From: an uncultured Ruminococcus sp.
GTDB taxonomy: Bacteria; Bacillota; Clostridia; Oscillospirales; Acutalibacteraceae
Direction: 5' to 3'
NCBI GenBank assembly: GCA_902765625.1
Contig: CACXAO010000021.1
Location: 1-32,549 of the forward strand
DNA length: 32,549 nt
Shown: positions 1 to 7,664 of the stretch, in pieces
How the letters are laid out: every line of letters begins with the position of its first letter
How positions within the stretch are numbered: the stretch's first letter is position 1
Notes under the pieces: generated by a model
The model's database searches: none
Seen by the model: the letters and a program-made list of their open reading frames with translations, nothing else
Told to the model about the DNA's origin: nothing
Translations under genes and position numbers: made by a program

Positions 1-83
1 GGTTCTCGAGAAATCCCGATTCATTTATTGTAAATTCATCACAGGGCGGAGGTTTTAAGGACACATGGGTATTATCACGGTAG
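1..83 (+). CDS. Circularly permuted ATP-grasp protein, C-terminal fragment
   Basis: Only the end of this gene is in the window. Reading from base 3, the frame stays open to a TAG at 81-83 and ends in NSSQGGGFKDTWVLSR. A serine/glycine-rich stretch followed by KDTWVL is the typical C-terminus of circularly permuted type 2 ATP-grasp proteins (DUF404/DUF407 type), which are predicted to form peptide or amide bonds using ATP. The gene overlaps the start of the alpha-E gene by 19 bases, and these two families are usually adjacent, which supports the call. The catalytic part lies upstream of the window, so activity cannot be judged. The fragment is too short to be certain on sequence alone. Confidence 0.75.
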   Translation, partial: FSRNPDSFIVNSSQGGGFKDTWVLSR

Positions 84-733
84 ACAAGAGCGACCATCTT
101 TTTTGGCTGGGCAGATACACCGAGAGGGTGTACACGACTCTGAAATATTACTTTGAGAGCGCTGACAAGATGATTGACGAGAACCCCGAGTATTACGACG
201 AGTTTTGCCGCAAGGTAGGCATTCTGAATGTATACGGTACGAGCGAGAATTTTCTGAGGACATATCCCTTTGACGAGAACGACCCGAACTCTATCATTTC
301 GAATCTCAACCGCGCATACGACAACGCGATTGTAATGCGCGACTACATAGGCACGGAAACGATGGCATATATCCAGCTCGCGATCGACGACATTCACAAT
401 GCCGACAGGGGAGTGGCGGCGATAGCAGACCTGATGCTCGCGATTGACCACATTCTCGCTTTCTGGGGCTGCGTCAACGATATGATCGACAACGAGCAGA
501 TCCGCAATATCATAAAGCTCGGCAAGGGCTTGGAGAGGCTTGATTTGTATCTGAGCCTTGACCTGCCGGACAGCGACATCATCAGGGAGTACCGCAGAAT
601 GAAGCAGTTTCTGGCTAAGTCAAAGCTCAGGTACGACGAGAGCGTCATCAACACGGTGGACAGCATGATTTCGGATTCAAAGCTCAACCACAGGAATATC
701 AAAAACCTGCTGAGAAATCTCATAACCGAATGA
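65..733 (+). CDS. Alpha-E domain protein (DUF403 family)
   Basis: A 222-residue, mostly helical protein that opens with ITVDKSDHLFWLGRYTERV, the characteristic N-terminus of the alpha-E family (bacterial DUF403), whose members sit beside circularly permuted ATP-grasp and transglutaminase genes. The family has no proven reaction; it is predicted to be a partner in peptide synthesis or modification. Family members I know of are often around 300 residues, so this is a short version. The ATG follows a GGCGGAGG ribosome binding site (about 46-53) and overlaps the end of the ATP-grasp gene. Its TGA (731-733) overlaps the ribosome binding site of the next gene. No signal peptide or membrane segment is visible, so it is probably cytoplasmic. 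Confidence 0.85.
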   Translation: MGIITVDKSDHLFWLGRYTERVYTTLKYYFESADKMIDENPEYYDEFCRKVGILNVYGTSENFLRTYPFDENDPNSIISNLNRAYDNAIVMRDYIGTETMAYIQLAIDDIHNADRGVAAIADLMLAIDHILAFWGCVNDMIDNEQIRNIIKLGKGLERLDLYLSLDLPDSDIIREYRRMKQFLAKSKLRYDESVINTVDSMISDSKLNHRNIKNLLRNLITE

Positions 734-742
734 GGTGGTACT

Positions 743-1546
743 ATAAAACGGCTTAAATTTATTTACACACTGAATACGGAGTTCAGCGCGCCGGTTACGC
801 ATCACGCATTTTCGGTGATGTTTTTGCCGAAGGACACGAACAGGCAGAAAATCGAGAAACTTGATATTTATATTTCTGATAACGAAAAATACTGCTTGAC
901 TGAGGACAATTTCGGCAACCGCAAGTTTTACGGACTTATTGAGAAAACGCACGACCGCTTTGAGGTTGTAGTCAGCGGCGAGGCTCAGACAGGGCTTGAC
1001 ATCTGCGAGGAGCACACCCTCAATCCGTTTGCGTATTCGTTTTTGAAGGCGCAGACCGCACTTACTCAGCCCGGCGAAAAAATAAAAGAGTACCGCAAAA
1101 GCCTTGAGCTTGAAAAACTCACCGGCGATTACGACAAGGCGCTGTGTGTGATGAACACGCTTCATTACACCTTTGCCTACGATACCGAAGCGACCGCGGT
1201 GCACGAAACTGCCGAAAACGCGCTTGCGCTGGGACGCGGCGTGTGTCAGGACTACGCGCATATTATGCTCTCACTGCTGAGAACGGAAGGTATACCCGCG
1301 AGGTACGTCGTGGGAATGATGACAGGAGAGGGTTCGTCGCACGCTTGGGTTGAGGCGCTCTGCAACGGATACTGGTACGGCTTTGACCCGACAAACAACA
1401 AGCTCGTGAACGCCGACTATATCCGCGTTTCCTGCGGAAGAGATTCCGCCGACTGCTCGGTTATCCGCGGAAACTTTTACGGCTGCGTCACTCAGCGGCA
1501 GAATGAAAAGGTAGTAGCAGAAGAAAAGGACGAAAAATATGATTGA
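743..1546 (+). CDS. Transglutaminase-like cysteine protease family protein (proposed ATA start)
   Basis: Bacterial transglutaminase-like protein with the full papain-type triad: Cys168 in GVCQDYAH, His200 in SSHAW and Asp215 in FDPTNN (numbered from base 743). The first ~90 residues fit the beta-rich N-terminal domain found in this family. The first conventional start in frame is GTG at 815, but the frame is open right back to the alpha-E stop and the lost stretch (RLKFIYTLNTEFSAPVTHH) looks like the normal family N-terminus. The only start-like codon at the right distance from GAGG (732-735) is ATA at 743, giving 267 residues. It may cleave or ligate peptides made by the neighbouring ATP-grasp enzyme; that role is inferred from context. 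The 3' end overlaps the next gene by 8 bases, suggesting translational coupling. The fold is sure; the start is not. Confidence 0.85.
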   Translation: MKRLKFIYTLNTEFSAPVTHHAFSVMFLPKDTNRQKIEKLDIYISDNEKYCLTEDNFGNRKFYGLIEKTHDRFEVVVSGEAQTGLDICEEHTLNPFAYSFLKAQTALTQPGEKIKEYRKSLELEKLTGDYDKALCVMNTLHYTFAYDTEATAVHETAENALALGRGVCQDYAHIMLSLLRTEGIPARYVVGMMTGEGSSHAWVEALCNGYWYGFDPTNNKLVNADYIRVSCGRDSADCSVIRGNFYGCVTQRQNEKVVAEEKDEKYD

Positions 1547-2468
1547 AACTGTAGCGTCGGTCGGTTTGCCGATCGACGAGAAATTGATGATACAAAAAAA
1601 CCGCCTTGTTCCGGCAAACGGACTCAGCGGAAATGAAAAGCGGATAAGCGTTGTGACGGGTACCCACGGCGACGAGCTTGAGGGACAGTATGTATGCTAC
1701 GAGCTGCAGCGGAGAATCAAAGAAAACATCGAATGTCTTACGGGAATCGTCGACGTTTATCCCGCGATAAATCCGCTGGGAATCGACTCCATCACGCGCG
1801 GCATACCCGGCTTTGATCTGGATATGAACCGTATCTTTCCGGGGCTTGAAAACGGCTCGATGCCCGAATATATCGCCTCAAAAATTATAGATGATCTGAG
1901 CGGAAGCGCGGCGGTGGTCGACATTCACGCGAGCAATATTTTCCTCGAGGAGATTCCGCAGGTGCGCATCAACGAGCTGTCGCGCGATACGCTTGTTCCG
2001 CTCGCAAAGCTTCTGAACGTGGACTATATCTGGGTGCATTCCTCTGCTACGGTGCTCGAGTCTACGCTCGCGTATTCGCTCAACGTTATCGGCACTCCTA
2101 CTCTTGTTGTAGAGATGGGCGTCGGAATGAGAATCACCAAAAAATACGGCGACCAGCTGACGGACGGAATTCTGGCGCTCATGAAGGAACTTGGCATCTG
2201 GAACGGCGAGGTGATAACTCCGAAGGAGCCGATCATCTCCGAGGACGGCGAAGTGTCGTTTATCAACGCCGGGAAATCCGGCGTGTTTGTTCCTTGCGTC
2301 GGGCACTGGAAGAACGTAAAGAAGGACGGTCATATCGGCGATATCCTCAATCCGCTGACGGGTGAGATAAACGAGAGGATATTCGCTCCGACTGACGGAA
2401 TCGTCTTTACCCTGCGCGAATATCCTATTGTCAACGAAGGCTCGCTCATAGCGAGAATCCTTGCGTGA
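1539..2468 (+). CDS. Succinylglutamate desuccinylase/aspartoacylase family zinc hydrolase
   Basis: A 309-residue protein of the AstE/AspA branch of the M14 carboxypeptidase-like fold. These enzymes use one zinc to cleave an N-acyl amino acid or peptide amide bond. The zinc ligands are visible: His43 and Glu46 in GTHGDE and His130 in VVDIHAS. The substrate-contacting DLDMNR motif (93-98) and a VVEMG segment, likely carrying the catalytic glutamate, are also present. The C-terminal ~80 residues form a biotinyl/lipoyl-like beta domain usual in this family (NAGKSGVFVP, GDILNPLTGE). It overlaps the transglutaminase gene and is followed at once by a paralogue. The substrate is unknown; context suggests an amide made by the ATP-grasp/alpha-E system. 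Confidence 0.88.
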   Translation: MIETVASVGLPIDEKLMIQKNRLVPANGLSGNEKRISVVTGTHGDELEGQYVCYELQRRIKENIECLTGIVDVYPAINPLGIDSITRGIPGFDLDMNRIFPGLENGSMPEYIASKIIDDLSGSAAVVDIHASNIFLEEIPQVRINELSRDTLVPLAKLLNVDYIWVHSSATVLESTLAYSLNVIGTPTLVVEMGVGMRITKKYGDQLTDGILALMKELGIWNGEVITPKEPIISEDGEVSFINAGKSGVFVPCVGHWKNVKKDGHIGDILNPLTGEINERIFAPTDGIVFTLREYPIVNEGSLIARILA

Positions 2469-2476
2469 GGTGCGTT

Positions 2477-3415
2477 ATGAAAGAGAAGCTTTTATTTGAA
2501 CTCAATTCTGTCTACAGAGATAATATGCGCATCAAGGGCTATTCCTTCGGCGAGGGCGAGGAGTCGGCATGTATTGTAGGCGCGACCCGCGGCAACGAGG
2601 TGCAGCAGCTTTATATTTGTTCGCGGCTGATCAATATTTTCAAGCAGCTCGAGCATCAGGGCAAGATGAAATACGGCAAATCGGTGATGGTCATTCCGAC
2701 AGTCAACAGCCATTCAATGAATATCGGCAAGCGCTTCTGGTCGACCGATAACACCGACATCAACCGCATGTTCCCGGGCTACAGCCTCGGAGAAACGACT
2801 CAGAGGATTGCCGCCGGAGTGTTCGAGAACATAAGCTCCTATAAGTTCGGCATTCAGTTCACGAGCTTTTATATGCAGGGCGATTACATACCCCACGTCA
2901 GGGTAATGCAGACGGGCTTTGAGGATATAGAGCTTGCCAAGGACTTCGGGCTGCCGTATGTTTACCGCAGAAACGCCAGACCTTACGACACGACCACGCT
3001 CAACTACAACTGGCAGCTCTGGGAAACCAAGGCGTTTTCGGTTTATACAAGCGCGACCGACAAGATCGACGTAGTCAGCGCGAGGGAAGCAATCAACGCG
3101 GTGCTCAGTTTTCTGAACAAGCAGGGTATAATTCAGTACAGGTGCCACGAGGGTTTTATTTCGCAGTTTATAGAAGGACATTCGCTGATGAATGTAAAAT
3201 CCGCGACGGCGGGAATATTTATCCGTCATGCCGACGTTGATTCAAGGGTAAAAAAAGGCGACGTGATAGCGGAGATAATGGATCCGTACACGGGCGAGAC
3301 CGCCGACAGGGTGATAGCGCCGCAAAACGGAATCGTGTTCTTCCACGTGAACCAGCCGCTGATTTACTCCCAGACGCCGCTGTTCCGCATTATTCCGACG
3401 GACGATCTGGTATAG
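2477..3415 (+). CDS. Second aspartoacylase/AstE-like protein with degenerate zinc site
   Basis: A 312-residue paralogue of the preceding gene, with the same fold landmarks: GATRGNE (35-41), NTDINRMFPG and a C-terminal beta domain with KKGDVIAEIMDPYTGE. The zinc ligands are lost: the first His of the GxHGxE motif is Arg38 (codon CGC) while Glu41 is kept, and the VDIHAS segment is replaced by GIQFTS, so the second His is Phe. This predicts a non-hydrolytic protein, perhaps a partner or regulator of the intact paralogue. The ATG at 2477 is preferred over an upstream GTG at 2465 because GAGG (2467-2470) lies 6 bases before it. It is in the same operon, 8 bases after the preceding stop. Confidence 0.85.
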   Translation: MKEKLLFELNSVYRDNMRIKGYSFGEGEESACIVGATRGNEVQQLYICSRLINIFKQLEHQGKMKYGKSVMVIPTVNSHSMNIGKRFWSTDNTDINRMFPGYSLGETTQRIAAGVFENISSYKFGIQFTSFYMQGDYIPHVRVMQTGFEDIELAKDFGLPYVYRRNARPYDTTTLNYNWQLWETKAFSVYTSATDKIDVVSAREAINAVLSFLNKQGIIQYRCHEGFISQFIEGHSLMNVKSATAGIFIRHADVDSRVKKGDVIAEIMDPYTGETADRVIAPQNGIVFFHVNQPLIYSQTPLFRIIPTDDLV

Positions 3416-3455
3416 AAAAGACAGGAAATAAATATTTTATCAGGAGGTATTGTTT

Positions 3456-5976
3456 ATGGCGGCGTTTGACAGGATACTTTCGGGAATACCCGAGATGGAT
3501 AAGGCTCTCGACAACATCAGGCTCGGAGATAACGTTGTCTGGAGGGTATCGGATTTGGGCGAGTTCAGGCTTTTTATGGAGCCGTATGTGAGGCAGGCGG
3601 TCAAGGATAAGCGCAAAATCATCTATTTCCGCTTTGCCGCTCACGAGCCGCTGATAACGGACATACCCGAGGTTGAAACAATAAATATTCCTCTTTCGCA
3701 CCGCTTTGAGAACTTCACGGTTGAGATCCACAACGCTATCGAAAAAGCCGGCAGAGACGCATTTTATGTTTTCGACTGCCTTTCGGAGCTTCAGACGGCG
3801 TGGGCTACAGATCTGATGATGGGCAATTTTTTCAGAGTTACCTGTCCGTTTCTGTTTATCCTCGATACCGTGGCGTTTTTTCCTCTGATACGCGGAAAGC
3901 ATTCGGTCAATTCTGTCAACAAGATCATCGACACCACCCAGCTTTTCCTCGACGTATATACGGGCGGGAAGGATATTTTTGTCCGACCCGAGAAGGTCTG
4001 GAACCGCGATTCCGAAACGATGTTCCTGCCGCATACCTATGAGCCTTCAACTGGCAGATTCCGCCCTGTTACCGACGGAGTAAAGTCGAGCAGATTCTAC
4101 CATACGCTCGGCAAGCTGAGGCGAGGTACCGACGACAGATACATTGATTCGTGGGACAGATTCTTCAACACAGCCAAGCAGAAGTACTCGGCAGGAGGCG
4201 ACATCACCTCCGAGTGCGAGAGCATGTGCAGGGTAATGATGACCCGCGACCAGAAAATGCGCCTGATGGTAAAGAAGCATTTTTATCCAGAGGATTATTT
4301 TGAAGTCCGCAGCCACATGATAGGCACCGGAATGATAGGCGGCAAGGCGTGCGGAATGCTTCTGTCCAGAGCGATAATCCGCAACGAGCTACATCGGTTC
4401 GGACGTGTATTACACCTATATCGTCGACAACGGCTTCTGGGATATGCGGATTCGCCAGAGGACTGACGAGGGATATTTTGCGCTTGCCGACGAGTTCAGA
4501 AATCTGCTGCTAAACGGAAGCTTCTCCGACGATATGCGCGAGCAGTTCGGCAATATTATCGAATACTACGGTCAGGATCCGTACATCGTCCGCTCAAGCA
4601 GCATTCTTGAGGACGGCTTCGGCAACGCCTTCGCCGGTAAATACGAATCCGTTTTCTGCACGAACAGAGGCAGCTTTGAGGACAGGCTGGCAGAATTTGA
4701 GAACGCGATAAAAACCGTTTACGCCAGCACAATGGGACTTTCAGCTCTTGACTATAGAAAACGCCGCGGACTTGATAAGCGCGACGAGCAGATGGCGCTT
4801 CTGGTTCAGCGCGTTTCAGGCTCGTATTACGGCACATATTATATGCCCTGCGCGGCAGGCGTGGGTTATTCGTACAGCCCGTACAGATTCATGCAGACCG
4901 CAGACCCAAAGGCAGGTATGCTCAGGCTTGTCATGGGACTCGGAACCTCGGCGGTTGACAGAACAGAGGGTTCATATCCTCGTCTTGTCAGTCTTGACGT
5001 TCCCGAGAGGACGGTCTATTCGACCGTTGCAGACAGACACAGGTTTTCTCAGCGAAACGCCGAGGTAATAAATACAACCGCGCGAAAGCTCGAAACGGTA
5101 AAGCTCGAAGAATTGGAGCCGGTACTTCCGCGTTATACGGGCAACGTGCTTCTGGAGCACGATTTTGAAGCGGAGCAGCGACTGAGCGAGACGGGAAGGT
5201 ACCGCGCTGTGCGGTTTATCTCGTGCCGAGGACTTGTCAGGAACAAGAAGCTGATGGACAGCATGCGGCGTATGCTCGCTTGCATTCAGGCTGAATACGA
5301 TTACCCCGTCGACACGGAGTTCACGATAAACGTATCGGACGACGGAGAATATACTATCGACCTGCTCCAGTGCAGACCGCTTCAGGTCGTCAGGGGCAAG
5401 GATTCGGTGAATATTCCCGACGCTGCCGGGGAGAATATACTGCTGAGCAGCCGCGGTGCGTCTATGGGCTTGTCGCGCGAGGAAGAGCTCGATTATATCG
5501 TATATGTCGACCCGATCGGCTACTACAATATGCCCTATAAGGACAAGATCACCGTCGCGCAGATGATTGGCAGGATCAACTGGCATTTCCGCAGCTCGGA
5601 CAAGCATATGATGCTCATGGTTCCCGGAAGAATAGGAACTTCGTCGCAGGAGCTTGGAGTGCCGACTGCGTTTTCGGATATCAGCGGCTTTGACGTTATC
5701 TGCGAGATGGAAGAAACCAAAGCCGGCTATAACCCCGAGCTGTCCTACGGAAGTCACATCTTTCAGGACTTGGTTGAGGCTGAGATTCTTTACACGGCTG
5801 TGTTTAACAACAGCAAGACCCTCGGCTTTTATCCCGATAAGCTCAACCGCTTTGAGAATATTTCGGCTGAGTTCGACGAGAGCGGCGCGCTGTCGGAAAT
5901 CGTCAAGGTATTCCGCGTCAGCGGCTGTACCCTATATCATGATATCAACAAAGAACAGCTGCTTATTACGCTGTAA
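3456..5976 (+). pseudogene. PEP/pyruvate-binding domain protein, split by frameshift near 4380-4398
   Basis: One gene read in two frames. The first part (3456 to about 4390) starts at ATG after AGGAGG (3442-3447). It has a RecA/KaiC-like N-terminal region (ILSGIPEMDKAL, GDNVVW) without a Walker A motif, then ends in GGKACGMLLSRAIIRNE. The second part continues in the next frame with SYIGSDVYYTYIVDN and YIVRSSSILEDGFGNAFAGKYESVF, the ATP-binding signature of pyruvate phosphate dikinase/PEP synthase, then a CRPLQVV segment. The first frame runs on to a stop at 4466 as a shadow of the second. Homologues normally have residues between the two joined pieces, so I infer a small out-of-frame deletion rather than two genes. 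No phosphohistidine domain was recognised, so this is not a full PEP synthase. It is the last gene of the operon. It could be a true pseudogene or an assembly error. Confidence 0.8.
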
Positions 5977-6056
5977 CGGATTTTTTACCTGCATTTATTT
6001 CACCGAAGTGACGTTACCATTAGGTCAAAGTCCTGTCAGGCGCACCAAGCGAAGAT

Positions 6057-6102
6057 AATCCGAACCTTCTCCCTGTTGGAGACGGGTTCGGATTTGTTTT
6101 TT
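6057..6102 (+). terminator. Rho-independent terminator of the ATP-grasp/alpha-E operon
   Basis: A perfect 10-bp outer stem (6057-6066 with 6085-6094) encloses a second 5-bp stem (6068-6072 with 6078-6082) and is followed by a T-rich run from 6093 to 6103. It lies 80 bases after the last gene and before the next promoter, so it separates the two operons. Confidence 0.9.
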
Positions 6103-6159
6103 TAACTGTTCTTTTTTTCAGACGCAGCAAATCGCGGCGGCCGCTTTTTTAAACTTATC

Positions 6160-6188
6160 TTGAATCTTACTCAAAAATATGATATAAT
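6160..6188 (+). promoter_or_regulatory. Sigma-A promoter of the radical SAM/GH3 operon
   Basis: TTGAAT at 6160-6165 and a perfect TATAAT at 6183-6188 are separated by exactly 17 bases. Transcription would start near 6195, giving a leader of about 150 bases before the ATG at 6348. No cobalamin riboswitch signature is seen in the leader. Confidence 0.85.
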
Positions 6189-6251
6189 ATACAAAAATTT
6201 ATATAACAATCGACAAATAATCCGCTGCGGTAATTGGAATTGCGTGACGAA

Positions 6252-6296
6252 ATGAAATTACTGATGATACACGCACGGAATGAAGATGAACCATAA
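6252..6296 (+). other. Possible 14-codon leader ORF
   Basis: Between the promoter and the first radical SAM gene there is a short ORF reading MKLLMIHARNEDEP and then TAA. It has only a weak ribosome binding site (a GGAA about 12 bases upstream). The MKLLMIH opening resembles the first beta strand of B12-binding radical SAM proteins such as those downstream. It could be the relic of a further paralogue, a leader peptide or chance. Confidence 0.25.
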
Positions 6297-6347
6297 CGGC
6301 ATAACGCGGTTTTAACTTCCTCGGAACAGATAAACATACAGAAAGAA

Positions 6348-7664
6348 ATGAAGATAGCGGTAATACGACTGAACATGTTCGAGCACATAAGCTCGGACGC
6401 GATGAAGCCGATACTTTTCGGCATATTAAAAAGCCTGACTCCAAAGCGGTTTGATATTGAATTCTTTGACGAGCGGACAGAAAGACTTCCCGAGCGCATA
6501 GACGCGGATATAATTGCGTTCTCGGTTGAAACCTTTACGGCGAAACGCGCGTATATCCTCGCGAAAAAATACCGCACCTCTTCAAATATCATCGCAATGG
6601 GCGGTTTTCACGCGGGCGTTATGGCGGAAGAAATGCTCGGTTACGCCGATACGGTGCTCGTCGGAGACGCGGAGGGCAACTGGGAGCGGTTCCTCGTCGA
6701 CTGCGAAAACGGCAAGCCGAAAAGAACATATTACGCCGACGAAACCGCGCCGCTGACCGAGCTGTACGACGACGGAAAAACATATAAACATAAGTATTTC
6801 GGGCTGGGAGTTCATCAGCTGTCGCGCGGCTGCAAATTCAACTGCGGCTTCTGTTCGATAAAGACTATGTACAAATGCGTCCGCAGAAAGCCTGTCGATA
6901 TGATCGTCCGGGAGCTTTCGGCTGCAAAGGAAAAGCTCATCTTTTTTGCGGACGACAACATTTTTTATGACCGCAGCTCCGCCGCCGAACTGTTCCGTGC
7001 GCTGATTCCGCTGAAAAAGAAGTGGGCGTGTCAGATAAGCATGGACGCTGCGAGCGACGACGAGCTTCTGAGCCTGATGAAGAAATCGGGCTGTTTTCTG
7101 GTGCTGATGGGCTTTGAGAGCCTGAGCCGCGAGAGTCTTTCGGAGATGCACAAGGCGGCGAATCTCAGCTTGGATTACGACTCGCTGATCAGGAATATTT
7201 ACCGTCACGGTCTGCTGATTTACGGAACCTTTGTGCTCGGATGTGACGGCGACAGCACCGACGTTTTTGAACGAACCTTTGCGTTTGCGAAGAGGAACAA
7301 CATCGCCGTCACAAATTTCAATCCGCTGATTCCGATGCCGGGAACGGAGGTATATCTGCGTATGGAGCGCGAGGGCAGGCTGCGCTATCGCAAATGGTGG
7401 CTGTCCGATAAGTACCGCTACGGCGAGACCGCTTTTGTGCCGAAAAATATGTCTCCGCAGGAGCTTCAGGACGGATGCCTGAAAATGAGGACGGATTATT
7501 ACTCCGCGGGCTGCATTTTGAAGCGGCTTTTCGGAAACAAATATAATTTTTTGCCGATGAACTTTTTTGTGTTCATGGCGGCGAATCTTATTTCGAAAAA
7601 GGAAATAAAAAGAAAGCAGGGTCAACTGTTGGGAGGTGTTCTCGGTGAAACTGACGCTGATTAA
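6348..7664 (+). CDS. B12-binding-domain radical SAM enzyme, paralogue 1
   Basis: A 438-residue cytoplasmic enzyme. The N-terminal ~130 residues form a cobalamin-binding-like Rossmann domain (MGGFHAGVMAEE, YADTVLVGDAEGNW). The radical SAM core follows, with the 4Fe-4S cluster motif C162xxxC166xxC169 in SRGCKFNCGFCS. Further motifs shared with its neighbours are FFADDN, GFESL and KWWLSDKYRYGE. Members of this superfamily use S-adenosylmethionine, often with cobalamin, for radical methylation, ring formation or C-C bond chemistry. The substrate is unknown. It is the first of seven tightly packed genes, and the next gene overlaps it by 20 bases. The family call is sure; the function is not. Confidence 0.93.
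   Translation: MKIAVIRLNMFEHISSDAMKPILFGILKSLTPKRFDIEFFDERTERLPERIDADIIAFSVETFTAKRAYILAKKYRTSSNIIAMGGFHAGVMAEEMLGYADTVLVGDAEGNWERFLVDCENGKPKRTYYADETAPLTELYDDGKTYKHKYFGLGVHQLSRGCKFNCGFCSIKTMYKCVRRKPVDMIVRELSAAKEKLIFFADDNIFYDRSSAAELFRALIPLKKKWACQISMDAASDDELLSLMKKSGCFLVLMGFESLSRESLSEMHKAANLSLDYDSLIRNIYRHGLLIYGTFVLGCDGDSTDVFERTFAFAKRNNIAVTNFNPLIPMPGTEVYLRMEREGRLRYRKWWLSDKYRYGETAFVPKNMSPQELQDGCLKMRTDYYSAGCILKRLFGNKYNFLPMNFFVFMAANLISKKEIKRKQGQLLGGVLGETDAD

Larger units (their letters stand above)
5977..6347. other. Intergenic region: operon end, terminator, promoter and leader
   Basis: This 371-base gap holds the strong terminator of the upstream operon (6057-6102), an AT-rich stretch with a consensus promoter (6160-6188), and a leader of about 155 bases before the first radical SAM gene. 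No tRNA, riboswitch consensus or transposon end was recognised. The segment 5990-6056 between the stop codon and the terminator has the unusual, non-coding look of a dispersed intergenic element, but no second copy exists in the window. Confidence 0.6.

Noticed and set aside
6189-6347. Cobalamin riboswitch in the leader of the radical SAM operon
   Set aside because: I looked for a B12-box-like segment because the enzymes have B12-binding domains, but found none.
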